Below, in pieces: positions 11,627-23,090 of a stretch of DNA of 64,000 nt. How positions within the stretch are numbered: the first letter of the stretch is position 1; each line of letters begins with the position of its first letter. The notes below the pieces were generated by a model, which worked only from the letters and a program-made list of their open reading frames with translations, was not told the origin of the DNA and made no database searches. The position numbers were made by a program, and so were the translations under genes. Source of the stretch: Isoperla grammatica (Eukaryota > Arthropoda > Insecta > Plecoptera > Perlodidae); contig OX246745.1 of assembly GCA_945910005.1 (NCBI GenBank), positions 39,821,919-39,885,918 of the forward strand, written 5' to 3'.

Positions 11627-12437
11627 CAGTGGCGTAGCTAGAAATCCACGGGCCCCCGGGCTACAGCGAGCTGGCGGGCCCCTGTCAATGACGCCTACAA
11701 TCTGAATGTTATTTACTATTAGGCAATTATTATAAAATTTAAGTATTATTGACACCGAGTCTTGGTACTCACCATTCGCGATTGGATTCGACGACATTGT
11801 CACTAGCACTACCGGTATCACACGACGCAATGTTACTTTTGAGCAAAAAGCTAGTTATTTCAGGAATTTTTCGTTGTTTTTCAAGTTCCTCGGTTTTCTT
11901 CTTACGCTTTTTAATCCCGCTTAAATGTTTATATGAGGAGATTATTAAAATAGATAATCAGAGCTGTAGCGACGTCCGTGACTATTAGCAAGAGATAATC
12001 ACAAACTGACTGAAAGTGTGAACATGTCGTATTCTAAAGGGGTTGGGGGGTGGTGACTGCAGACTGTCACTGTGCAGAGTGTTGTGAACAAAAGGTTTTC
12101 TGAGAAATGAGGCACATTCTATCAACAGCGGATTATTGACAGGATGTAGCCATCAATGAATGACTGTTGGCCGCCAGGGCGATGGCTAGGGCCCCGTGGG
12201 GTAGGGGCAAGGTAAAGATAACTCGCATACAGATTTCATGATTTTTATGCACTTATACTTCAACAATTGTTTTAAACAATTACTTGTTTTGTATTTTTTA
12301 CTCAGTATCCAGGGCCCGGTTCCGGACCGTCCTGATACTCAGGTCTTTTGAACTCATGCTTGTCTCAAAACCGGGCCCCTCTAGACCCCGGGCCCCCGGG
12401 CTTCGCCCGGGCTGCCCCCCCTATTCCTACGCCACTG
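11627..12437 (-). mobile_element. hAT-type DNA transposon remnant, 811 bp, nested in the LINE
   Basis: Termini CAGTGGCGTAG and its inverse CTACGCCACTG are flanked by an exact 8-bp duplication GTCTGGTC (11619-11626 and 12438-12445), the hAT hallmark. On the minus strand at about 11950-11770 a short reading reads KHLSGIKKRKKKTEELEKQ, then PEITSFL. This resembles the start of hAT transposases of the ZMYM/TTF-related group, so this is a deleted copy rather than a purely terminal MITE. Inner sequence near both ends is rich in GGGCCCC. Confidence 0.88.
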
Positions 12438-12878
12438 GTCTGGTCTCATAATGCGGATAATGTTATTTTGTAGTTTTTGAATATGATGCAAATGACAGCG
12501 TGAAGCGTTGCCCCAAGCAAGCAAACCATAAGAAATACAAGATTCGGCTAGAGCCAAATACACGCTACGCAACATAGAGAATGATAAACAATATTTTAAA
12601 GAGTAAATTTGACCTACACAAGACCTTAGTTTCTTACAAATCGAATTAATGTGAGGTTCCCATGTAAAATTTTTGTCAATAGTTAATCCCAAGCATACGT
12701 GACTAGTTACATTTTCTATAAGCTCTACACATTTACAAACAGACAAATCAATTTTGTGATGTAAACATTCGTAATTATGACATCTAATTTTGACTTCTTC
12801 TTTGCCGTTTTTAGCATAGGGTGTACATATATGAATAAGCTTAGTTTTAGTAAAATTAATTATAAGATCATAGTCATG
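12438..12878 (-). pseudogene. LINE reverse transcriptase, thumb/C-terminal part
   Basis: Continues the RT frame after the nonsense codon. It includes CLGLTIDKNFTWEPHIN and a YGLLAWGNA block, which are usual after the palm domain of CR1/Jockey-type elements. The frame breaks at the boundary of the hAT element (RIMRPDQ and then the insertion) and resumes beyond it. Confidence 0.8.
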
Positions 12879-12881
12879 GAT

Positions 12882-13685
12882 TTACCTCAACAAGTTATTA
12901 AAATCTGTTTGCATGTATAGTTCAGCCACCTTTAAATTTGTGTGCACTGAAACTAGCGCTACATCGTCCGCATATAAAAATACATAGCAATGCTTTAGAC
13001 AACTAACCATATCATTCACGTAGATCAAATATAAAATGGGACCTAAAATAGAACCTTGTGGTACTCCCGTTAAAACTTCCCTCTCGTGACTTAAGGTATT
13101 TCCGATTTTAACTTTCATCTTACGAGACTTAAAGTAATTCCTGAACCATTTCAACATAGGCCCTCTAATCCCAATCCTTTCAAGACACAGTAATAATTTA
13201 TTGTGGTTAAGCGTATCGAAAGCCTTACTGAAATCAATAAAAGTAGCAACAACGTGTTTATTATCATTTAATTTTGAATTAACAAGATCAGAAAATTTTA
13301 CAAGAAGATCCGAAGTGCTTTTACCCTTCTGAAACCCAAATTGTTGCCAGTTAATAATTTTGAATTTTTCTAAATAACTATTCAACGCATCAGCAACGAC
13401 ACGCTCCATAATTTTTTCAATCGTTGGTAGCAACGCGATTGGTCTGTAATTTTCGCAAAGTGTATGGTCACCCTTCTTAAAAATTGGTCGCACCACAGAA
13501 CTTTTTAAAGAGTCTGGTATTATACCCTTGGTGAAAGAAAGGTTAATAATTTTTGCAATAATAGGGCTTATCTTATCACTTGCATATTGTAAATCAAGTA
13601 CACGTATACCATCCCCACCAGCTTGTTTTGAACTGTCAAGACTTTGTATTATTTTATGTATTTGTGGTGCCGTGACGCTAGCCAT
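12882..13685 (-). pseudogene. LINE reverse transcriptase domain, disabled
   Basis: A 267-codon open stretch of a non-LTR reverse transcriptase that would copy LINE RNA at the nick in genomic DNA. Catalytic motifs are intact: FIDFSKAFD (residues 149-157, first Asp), TGVPQGSILGP (206-216) and YADD (238-241, the Asp pair). An in-frame TAA at 12879-12881 stops it right after DFNNLLR. The same frame then continues with LINE-like sequence (IHDYDLIINFTKTKLIHI), so the stop is a nonsense mutation rather than the natural end. Upstream the frame is cut by the hAT insertion at 13724. Confidence 0.9.
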
Positions 13686-13723
13686 GAAAAAGGATTGTGA
13701 TTGAGTGGTAGTTGCCGTATGAC

Positions 13724-15194
13724 CAGTAGCGGATTTAACGGTCAGCCGGGTCAGCGGATGCTGACCGGGCCCCGGCCAATCCGGGCCCCCCGCCCCTTAG
13801 CGACCCACTCAAAAACACACGAGCTGAGATCCATTCACCATAGGCATTGTCGAAACCCATTACAGCAAATACTACTAATAAAATTATATTTCAAAAAGAA
13901 TGTTTCAAAAAGAATGATTCCGTTTATAGGGCTCAATAAAGCCTTCGCCCACTTGTTTGACGGTACACAGCGGCGGAAACAACCCCACAGTTCAACAATG
14001 GAACTTTAATCCTGCCGCTTTACGTTGAGTCGCGCTAATTTATAGAAAAACCTGGAAATATTCGGCAAATATGAGGGTTTATATTTACAACCCAATTACT
14101 GTCTCTATGTCTATAAAATGACAATTACTTGCTTTGAAATACCTAACCCCTCCTCTACTCAGTATCAGTCGGTTTCTGTGTCGCGTTTGAAACAGTCCAG
14201 TGCAACTTAGTTCGTGTGACAACTGTCTTATTTTAATTTACTTTAAACGAAAGTAAAAATTAATGTGAGTGTGGTACACGTTTGTTAAAGATGAGTTAAC
14301 AGACAAAATACAAGCATAAGAAGACGATACAAGCATAAAAGCGAAAAGATAAAGAGCACGCACTTCTTGTAACTGCCGGCAATGACCCTAAACAAAGAAT
14401 ATTAAGTTTTTGTGTTGGCAATAATTCGCGTGTGTCAATTAGCGCAGAACATCAATTAAACACGTCAAAAATTCGAGTGAAATTCAAACCCCCTTGGAAA
14501 TCGAAAATCAAACCTCATTACACACATATAACAGAAAACCATAACCTTGTAGTAACACCCCTCAAAACAGCGCAAAACCTATTTCCTCTAATAATGAAGA
14601 TACAGTGAATGCAGAAGTTCAAGTGGAATCACAAAGACCTAATGTAAGGAAAGTGCAGATTTTGCGTTGTCTCAAAACTACGTGTCCTGCACCAAAGTAA
14701 ACAAATTGCAGACCAATCTCACATGTTTGAGCAAACTTTTCTTGACTGATAAAGCTCTGTTCTGTGGATCTATTATTTCAAATGATTAACTTGACATTCT
14801 TATTGTTAAAAAGCGTTTTCAATCCATTGAAAGTGGCATGCTATATTTAATATATCTTAAAGACGACGGCAATCGTAGTTTTTCGTCCTTTTACTATTTC
14901 AAAATAAATTCTACCAACGAACTATGAATCCTATATACACTATGAAACAAACACGGCTAATTGTCTTGCGGATATGAATCGGGAAAAACTGTCAAGAGTT
15001 CGGACTTATCTCAACTGTTGGAGCTTTTGCTGGAAAAACTCGAGAAGGGGGTGTCATTTTAAGAGCTTTGGTGAGTAATGAATTAGTGTACGCTATATAC
15101 ATATATTAGTTAGTTTGTTAAAAAAAATATGCCAAACGGACGGGGCCCCTTTGGTAAAATGCTGACCGGGCCCTTTTTCTTAAATCCGCTCCTG
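13724..15194 (+). mobile_element. hAT-type DNA transposon remnant, 1471 bp, nested in the LINE
   Basis: Termini CAGTAGCGGATTTAA and the inverse of CAGGAGCGGATTTAA are flanked by an exact 8-bp duplication CGTATGAC (13716-13723 and 15195-15202). Subterminal motifs GGTCAGC and GCTGACCGGGCC repeat at both ends. The AT-rich interior has a + strand stretch near 14310-14380 (KYKHKKTIQA, stop, KRKDKEHALLV) that may be the decayed N-terminus of a hAT transposase. Deleting the element restores the LINE frame. Confidence 0.9.
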
Positions 15195-15461
15195 CGTATG
15201 ACACATAGTTTTAACATCGCATACATGTTGAATCTGAGTAATCTGGTCAAGGAAAGTGTCAGCAAACCTATCCGTAATGGCTTTATCTGTGAACTGACCG
15301 CTGAAATACCTCTGAATTACATCATCAACCGAATCTCTTTTTTTCCTACCTAAAATTCCATTAATAGTCTGCCAGGTTTGTCTAATACTCCCTTTACTTT
15401 CCTCAATTTTAAGTCTATAATAATTTGTCTTCGCACGCCGTATTTCCGTATATAATAATTC

Positions 15462-15496
15462 CGCGTATAATAATTATAATAATAATAGTGAAAATA

Positions 15497-15543
<47 letters not shown>

Positions 15544-15549
15544 TATTAT

Positions 15550-15611
<62 letters not shown>

Positions 15612-15680
15612 TAATAATGATAATAATAAAATAGTAATAATAATAATCATAATAATAAAAATAATAATAATAAATAAAAA

Positions 15681-15743
<63 letters not shown>
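15462..15743. repeat. (AAT)n microsatellite at the LINE 5' end
   Basis: AAT repeats with an inversion to ATT near 15540 and some AAAAT variants. It abuts the truncated 5' end of the LINE. Confidence 0.95.
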
Positions 15744-15745
<2 letters not shown>

Positions 15746-16686
15746 GTAAACAGATTTCAACACAAAATATCATGAATTTTGATTACAAAAAGTAGTAAAA
15801 GGTAGTAAAAGAAAACGCAAAAACACATGCACAAAACCACAACTGTGAAAAACGTTAATCTCCTTGCCTTGCGTGATTTCCATAGTGTCTGTAATTGTTA
15901 GCCACAATGATGGGCCTATACTTAGTAGCTGGCCTTTCTAATATACCATAGCCCTATTAATAGGTGACATTCTCAGATTCTGTGTCTGTCCACGTTCCCA
16001 ATATTCTAATAGAAACGCACACTAACAGATTATTTGAATATTTCTAGGTCATTAAGAAAAGCCTAGGCCAAAAATAGACATAATTGCGGACAATTGGCAT
16101 TGTCTTCATCAAACAGCTAGTATATTCATAGGCAAGATAAGGATCTAGAAGAAAAGTCATGTAGTGCCTGCTACGAACATTGAGTAATCTGCAACCGAAG
16201 ATGACAGTATGGATTCAAAGAACGTGAGGCCCTATTCAGTACGAAAAGGTAGGGTAGGTACCAGTGGCGCAGCGCAGAATTTCGGGGGCCCCCGCGACTT
16301 GTAAATAATCCGACCCACAACAAATCTAGCTTTTTGGCGTGCTTTACTGGCTTTTCGTGTGCTGTGTGGGCGCAATACTGAGCTTTGAAACTACTATCGC
16401 TCGGATTTGTTAATAATCACTTTATCAAATATAAACACAACCTCGTTGTTACAATGTTGAGTAAATACAATATACACTCAATGAATATACAGTGACTTGC
16501 TTGCTCCAGTATGAGTATTGAGTAGGGTACCAAGAATTTCACCTAGGAGGGCTTCGTCGGGTGAATTGAGAACGAACCACTATTAATAACGAATTACTAT
16601 TTTTTTAAAAATATATGTGAACCATAGATAGACAAACCGGCAGCCCTGGCATTCACTCACACACTGTGATACACTTGTTGTTGACT
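15744..16686. other. No gene recognised
   Basis: Mixed-composition sequence to the right of the LINE; only the hAT-like end at 16262 can be named. Confidence 0.45.
16262..16400. mobile_element. Possible hAT-type left end
   Basis: CAGTGGCGCAGCG followed by GGGGGCCCCC resembles the termini of the proven copies. The right end and duplication are not visible, and the true extent is unknown. Confidence 0.4.
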
Positions 16687-17072
16687 AATGCCAATGACTT
16701 ATGGCCACATGAACGTCCGGATGCCAATGACTTATGGCCACATGAACGCCCGCATGCCAATGACTTATGGCCACATGAACGTCCGGATGCCAATGACTTA
16801 TGGCCACATGAACGTCCGGATGCAAATGACTTATGGCCACATGAACGTCCGGATGCCAATGACTTATGGCCACATGAACGTCCGGATCCAATGACTTATG
16901 GCCACATGAACGCCCGCATGCCAATGACTTATGGCCACATGAACGCCCGCATGCCAATGACTTATGGCCACATGAACGTCCGGATGCCAATGACTTATGG
17001 CCACATGAACGTCCGGATCCAATGACTTATGGCCACATGAACGCCCGGATGCCAATGACTTATGGCCACATG
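16687..17072. repeat. 33-bp minisatellite, 12 copies
   Basis: Unit ATGCCAATGACTTATGGCCA plus CATGAACGTCCGG; variants GTCCGG/GCCCGC and two copies lacking one base (GGATCCAATG). Confidence 0.95.
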
Positions 17073-17265
17073 ATGGTGGTGGTACCGTGCGTCATGCGTC
17101 GTGTTATCAATTGCGCTACCTAACACTGGAATGCGGATTAGCAACAGGTACAACATATTTTTCAACTGACTCTTCAATAGGGCGAAAACATTCCACATAT
17201 AAAACGGGGACTTGGCTTATTATCTCAGATCAGAAGACCATGCCTATACGTGACGCAAGCAATAT

Positions 17266-18390
17266 TGCATGGTTTGCTGTGACAATACAAGCCGTGGGCA
17301 TGTCACGGCCCGTCATGCATCTTAGGGCCCCTACCAATAGCTGATGGTTTGTTGTGACAATACAAGCCGTGGGCATGTCACGGCCCGTCATGCATCTTAG
17401 GGCCCCTACCAATAGCTGATGGTTTGTTGTGACAATACAAGCCGTGGGCATGTCACGGCCCGTCATGCATCTTAGGGCCCCTACCAATAGCTGATGGTTT
17501 GTTGTGACAATACAAGCCGTGGGCATGTCACGGCCCGTCATGCATCTTAGGGCCCCTACCAATAGCTGATGGTTTGTTGTGACAATACAAGCCGTGGGCA
17601 TGTCACGGCCCGTCATGCATCTTAGGGCCCCTACCAATAGCTGATGGTTTGTTGTGACAATACAAGCCGTGGGCATGTCACGGCCCGTCATGCATCTTAG
17701 GGCCCCTACCAATAGCTGATGGTTTGTTGTGACAATACAAGCCGTGGGCATGTCACGGCCCGTCATGCATCTTAGGGCCCCTACCAATAGCTGATGGTTT
17801 GTTGTGACAATACAAGCCGTGGGCATGTCACGGCCCGTCATGCATCTTAGGGCCCCTACCAATAGCTGATGGTTTGTTGTGACAATACAAGCCGTGGGCA
17901 TGTCACGGCCCGTCATGCATCTTAGGGCCCCTACCAATAGCTGATGGTTTGTTGTGACAATACAAGCCGTGGGCATGTCACGGCCCGTCATGCATCTTAG
18001 GGCCCCTACCAATAGCTGATGGTTTGTTGTGACAATACAAGCCGTGGGCATGTCACGGCCCGTCATGCATCTTAGGGCCCCTACCAATAGCTGATGGTTT
18101 GTTGTGACAATACAAGCCGTGGGCATGTCACGGCCCGTCATGCATCTTAGGGCCCCTACCAATAGCTGATGGTTTGTTGTGACAATACAAGCCGTGGGCA
18201 TGTCACGGCCCGTCATGCATCTTAGGGCCCCTACCAATAGCTGATGGTTTGTTGTGACAATACAAGCCGTGGGCATGTCACGGCCCGTCATGCATCTTAG
18301 GGCCCCTACCAATAGCTGATGGTTTGTTGTGACAATACAAGCCGTGGACATGTCACGGCCTGTCATGCATCTTAGGGCCCCTACCAATAG
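17266..18390. repeat. 75-bp minisatellite, 15 copies, nearly identical
   Basis: Exact 75-bp period. Only the first and last units differ from the rest. Each unit contains the hairpin GCCGTG-7 nt-CACGGC. The minus strand is open for 385 codons simply because 75 is divisible by 3; no coding evidence. Confidence 0.97.
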
Positions 18391-18846
18391 CTAGATCCTA
18401 AAGCTTAGACCCGGCTAGTCGCCACAATGTTCTACCATGTCGCTAGATCCGTATTTTTAGACCCAGCTAGTCGCCACAATGTGCTACAATGTAACTAGAT
18501 CCGTATTTTTAGACCCAGCTAGTCGCCACAATGTTCTACCATGTCGCTAGATCCTAATTTTTAGACCCAGCTAGTCGCCACAATGTGATACAATGTCACT
18601 AGATCCGTATTTTTAGACCCGGCTAGTCGCCACAATGTTCTACCATGTCGCTAGATCCTAATTTTTAGACCCAGCTAGTCGCCACAATGTGATACAATGT
18701 CACTAGATCCGTATTTTTAGACCCGGCTAGTCGCCACAATGTTCTACCATGTCGCTAGATCCTAATTTTTAGACCCAGTTAGTCGCCACAATGTGATACA
18801 ATGTCACTAGATCCGTATTTTTAGACCCGGCTAGTCGCCACAATGT
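18391..18846. repeat. 52-bp minisatellite with dimeric (104-bp) organisation
   Basis: CTAGATCC starts recur at 18443, 18495, 18547 and 18599. Units alternate between TGTTCTACCATGTCG and TGTGATACAATGTCA types, giving a 104-bp higher-order unit. Directly abuts the 75-bp array with no spacer. Confidence 0.92.
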
Positions 18847-18879
18847 GCAAGAGGCTCGATCCGCTCCTCGTTCTAAGCT

Positions 18880-18965
18880 CGAACGTGCTACACGTGCACC
18901 AGGCCCCGGGTTCGAGTCCCAGCTGGCAGCCACACCCTCACCGAGCCACCTTGCCGAGGCCTCAA
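18880..18965 (+). mobile_element. tRNA-like SINE fragment next to a minisatellite
   Basis: A perfect B-box GGTTCGAGTCC (about 18909) lies in a tRNA-like context, but no foldable complete tRNA was recognised. It directly follows the 52-bp array. Confidence 0.4.
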
Positions 18966-19398
18966 CATGCAGCAAGTAAGCAATGTCAAGGACTAGTTGG
19001 CCAATACACACTTATCAAGTTGCACCCAGCACCCAGCACTCGTGTAGCTAGCTAATAGCTTGGCATGCATTCATTGCGTCCAGTTTCCTGCCAGACCTTC
19101 AACTTGAAACAGTCTTCAGTATGATTGCGCACTCGAAGATGGTGAAATAATTGTTTACCTGGTTATTTTGTTTGGCCATCAGTCAAGGACTCAAGGACGG
19201 ATCCATCCTTGAAGTTGACCATGGGCGTGCGACTCTTGAGAAATGTCTTCACGTATACTGTGGGGTGGTGGGGGGGGGGGGGGGGGGCTCATCCAAGCGT
19301 AGCATCATGGCGTACCATAACCACGAGGCAAGTAATCATCTTCTAACGCCTTCTGGTCGACAGCCAACAAACAAAGCTGCTCCGATGGTTCTCGCTGC

Positions 19399-20053
19399 TT
19401 CACGCTCGTGGTTACTGGGGGCTGGCTGGACCTGGCTCCCTGCCACCTACTGAACATTGCTTCACGCTCGTGGTTACTGGGGGCTGGCTGGACCTGGCTC
19501 CCTGCCACCTACTGAACATTGCTTCACGCTCGTGGTTACTGGGGGCTGGCTGGACCTGGCTCCCTGCCACCTACTGAACATTGCTTCACGCTCGTGGTTA
19601 CTGGGGGCTGGCTGGACCTGGCTCCATGCCACCTACTGAACATTGCTTCACGCTCGTGGTTACTGGGGGCTGGCTGGACCTGGCTCCCTGCCACCTACTG
19701 AACATTGCTTCACGCTCGTGGTTACTGGGGGCTGGCTGGACCTGGCTCCATGCCACCTACTGAACATTGCTTCACGCTCGTGGTTACTGGGGGCTGGCTG
19801 GACCTGGCTCCCTGCCACCTACTGAACATTGCCTCACGCTCGTGGTTACTGGGGGCTGGCTGGACCTGGCTCCATGCCACCTACTGAACATTGCTTCACG
19901 CTCGTGGTTACTGGGGGCTGGCTGGACCTGGCTCCCTGCCACCTACTGAACATTGCCTCACGCTTGTGGTTACTGGGGGCTGGCTGGACCTGGCTCCATG
20001 CCACCTACTGAACATTGCTTCACGCTCGTGGTTACTGGGGGCTGGCTGGACCT
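19399..20053. repeat. 62-bp minisatellite, ~10.6 copies
   Basis: Unit TTCACGCTCGTGGTTACTGG plus 42 more bases; variants CTCCCTGCC/CTCCATGCC alternate in the middle. The last unit is split by the MITE at 20055 and resumes at 20202-20227. Confidence 0.95.
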
Positions 20054-20054
20054 G

Positions 20055-20201
20055 CAGGGCGATTCTGTATGGGCAACGATAAATATATCGGTGGTTTTAT
20101 TCGCTACTGAAGGCGAATGCCAGGCGGTGATTGGCTCATCGCCTTCTTCTAACAACTGAAACCGGTGATAAACGTTTCGTCGCCCATATAGAATCGCCCT
20201 G
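20055..20201. mobile_element. Hairpin MITE inserted in a minisatellite unit
   Basis: Begins CAGGGCGATTCTGTATGGGC and ends with the near-perfect inverse. CTG flanks both sides (20052-20054, 20202-20204). It interrupts the last 62-bp repeat unit, whose remainder (CCACCTACTGAACATT) resumes after it. Same family as the element at 54785. Confidence 0.82.
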
Positions 20202-20710
20202 CTGGTTCGCTTCCACCTACTGAACATTTTCCCGAGGTTTCTATCAATCATAGCGCGAATGCTGGGATGCCCTCGGAAATTCAATCCCAACCATCCAAAC
20301 ACCCTTATACACGTACTATTATTGCCTACGACCTCAGATTCTTATCTATAGCGTCCCTTCCATGCACTGTTTTTAAAACAGTGCGACGTAAAGATGTATA
20401 TTCTTTTAACACTAGTGACATATGAGTATAAATATCCTTGTAAAAACTAGTGCATATCTCAAATATTCCCGAAATACCCAAAAAGGTAATTATTTTCACA
20501 ATATTGTTGGTGTATACTGTATAATGACGAAAGACGTTAGTCCTCGAGTACCGAAGGAGTACCAAAGGAGTACCAAAGGAGCGCCCATGCCGTACAGTGC
20601 ACACACAGAATTGTTCAGACAGCGACAATCAAAGCACAGTTATGGCTAAAATACAGATAATATTAATGCTTTGATAAGCGAAACAATGGAGAAAAGTGAA
20701 TACTCAACGT

Positions 20711-21156
20711 CAGTGGCGTATTCACGGGGGGGGGGAGGGGGGGGACAAAACCCCCCCTTTTTGCATAGGAAACATGGAAAATGACCGTTTACATTTCATT
20801 TCAAAAGACAGTATTTCAATAGACAGTATCAATAGACAGTATTTCAATAGACAGTTAGATGTTTTACTTTATAATTATTGTATATTGTTGTAATTAAAAG
20901 CAAAAGCAATACGAAAAATATGCAAATTATTGATTGAGGTTCCTTTTATTAGCGATGCTAAGGAAAAAATGCGTTGCCAGAAACTAAGTAATCTTATTTC
21001 AGTTGGCCGCTGTAAAACGCACAGATTTGCACTAAAATGACCTTGACGACATTTTTTTCGGGGGGCAAGCCCCCCGGAACCCCAATTATGTTTCGGCATC
21101 CACTCTCTATATGGGTTGAAAACCCCCCCCTTTCCCAATTCCTGGATACGCCACTG
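20711..21156. mobile_element. hAT-type non-autonomous element, 446 bp
   Basis: Termini CAGTGGCGTATTC and the inverse of CAGTGGCGTATCC, with the exact 8-bp duplication CTCAACGT on both sides (20703-20710, 21157-21164). Long G/C homopolymer tracts sit just inside both ends. The first ~120 bp match the copy starting at 2926. Confidence 0.9.
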
Positions 21157-21391
21157 CTCAACGTTGCAATCTATAAATATAATATATTCTCTCATATCAG
21201 TATCAACACCTCTGACTTTGCTCTCCCAAATATATCTAAACAATCCCAACACCTTCGAGTAAACAGTTTCCCAAGGTCATGAAACACACATAATATACAA
21301 TGTTATGAATACCAAAGATATTATTCTGAAGTAAGAATAGTAATATGACTTGCTTGCTGGGTGTACGGTACACATTGGTGATCGACGGATA

Positions 21392-23090
21392 ACGAGCTTC
21401 ACACCCATGTGAGTTGTACTCCTGCATCCTTGCTGTACGCTGTACGGGCTTCACACCCATGTGAGTTGTACTCCTGCATCCTTGCTGTACGGGCATCGAG
21501 CCCATGTGAGTTGTACTCCTGCATCCTTGCTGTACGCTGTACGGGCTTCGAACCCATGTGAGTTGTACTCCTGCATCCTTGCTGTACGCTATACGGGCAT
21601 CGAACCCATGTGAGTTGTACTCCTGCACCCTTGCTGTACGCTGAACGGGCTTCGAACCCATGTGAGTTGTACTCCTGCACCCTTGCTGTACGCTGAACGG
21701 GCTTCGAACCCATGTGAGTTGTACTCCTGCATCCTTGCTGTACGCTGTACGGGCTTCGAACCCATGTGAGTTGTACTCCTGCATCCTTGCTGTACGCTAT
21801 ACGGGCATCGAACCCATGTGAGTTGTACTCCTGAATCATTGCTGTACGCTGTACGGGCTTCGAACCCATGTGAGTTGTACTCCTGCATCCTTGCTGTACG
21901 CTGTACGGGCTTCGAACCCATGTGAGTTGTACTCCTGCATCCTTGCTGTACGCTGTACGGGCATCGAACCCATGTGAGTTGTACTCCTGAATCCTTGCTG
22001 TACGCTATACGGGCATCGAACCCATGTGAGTTGTACTCCTGCATCCTTGCTGTACGCTGTACGGGCTTCGAACCCATGTGAGTTGTACTCCTGCATCCTT
22101 GCTGTACGCTGTACGGGCATCGAACCCATGTGAGTTGTACTCCTGCATCCTTGCTGTACGCTATACGGGCATCGAACCCATGTGAGTTGTACTCCTGCAT
22201 CCTTGCTGTACGCTGTACGGGCTTCGAACCCATGTGAGTTGTACTCCTGCATCCTTGCTGTACGCTATACGGGCATCGAACCCATGTGAGTTGTACTCCT
22301 GCATCCTTGCTGTACGCTGTACGGGCTTCGAACCCATGTGAATTGTACTCCTGCATCCTTGCTGTACGGGCTTCGAACCCATATGAGTTGTACTCCTGCA
22401 TCCTTGCTGTACGCTGTACGGGCTTCGAACCCATGTGAGTTGTACTCCTGCATCCTTGCTGTACGGGCTTCGAACCCATGTGAGTTGTACTCCTGCATCC
22501 TTGCTGTACACTGTACGGGCTTCGAACCCATGTGAGTTGTACTCCTGCATCCTTGCTGTACGCTATACGGGCTTCGAACCCATGTGAGTTGTACTCCTGC
22601 ATCCTTGCTGTACGGGCTTCGAACCCATATGAGTTGTACTCCTGCATCCTTGCTGTACGCTGTACGGGCTTCGAACCCATGTGAGTTGTACTCCTGCATC
22701 CTTGCTGTACGCTATACGGGCATCGAACCCATGTGAGTTGTACTCCTGCATCCTTGCTGTACGCTGCACGGGCTTCGAACCCATGTGAGTTGTACTCCTG
22801 CATCCTTGCTGTACGCTGTACGGGCTTCGAACCCATGTGAGTTGTACTCCTGCATCCTTGCTGTACGCTGTACGGGCTTCAAACCCATGTGAGTTGTACT
22901 CCTGCATCCTTGCTGTACGCTGTACGGGCTTCGAACCCATGTGAGTTGTACTCCTGCATCCTTGCTGTACGCTGTACGGGCTTCGAACCCATGTGAGTTG
23001 TACTCCTGCATCCTTGCTGTACGCTGTACGGGCTTCGAACCCATGGGAGTTGTACTCCTGCATCCTTGCTGTACGCTGTACGGGTTTCAA
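21392..23090. repeat. 52-bp minisatellite carrying a B-box-like motif, ~33 copies
   Basis: Unit GGGCTTCGAACCCATGTGAG plus 32 more bases; some units are 45 bp and lack CGCTGTA. The minus strand of most units contains GGTTCGAAGCC or GGTTCGATGCC, which match the RNA polymerase III B-box consensus. No A-box at tRNA spacing is obvious. Open in all minus frames because the unit has no stops there. Confidence 0.95.

Larger units (their letters stand above)
10827..15462 (-). mobile_element. Decayed non-LTR retrotransposon (CR1/Jockey-like group), split by two hAT elements
   Basis: Read on the minus strand, one LINE runs from about 15462 down to a terminal A-run at about 10827. Three separated protein blocks belong together: 15203-15462 (linker before RT, reading NYYRLKIEESKGSIRQTW), 12438-13723 (reverse transcriptase) and 11304-11626 (C-terminal end). 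The gaps are two DNA transposons flanked by 8-bp duplications. Without them the LINE is about 2.35 kb, so the 5' part (endonuclease, ORF1) is missing. The 3' UTR ends in AATAAATAAATAAATG-like sequence and an A-run. The clade assignment rests on motif style only. Confidence 0.85.

Noticed and set aside
17230..18387. 385-codon minus-strand frame with a 25-residue repeat
   Set aside because: Pure product of the 75-bp array. Units are identical in DNA, and there is no start context, signal or flanking coding sequence.
17266..18390. CRISPR-like repeat array
   Set aside because: Units are contiguous with no unique spacers, and the DNA is eukaryotic. The same holds for the other arrays.
21589..22836. 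415-codon minus-strand frame
   Set aside because: Product of the 52-bp array. The three minus frames are all open, which is not expected of a gene.
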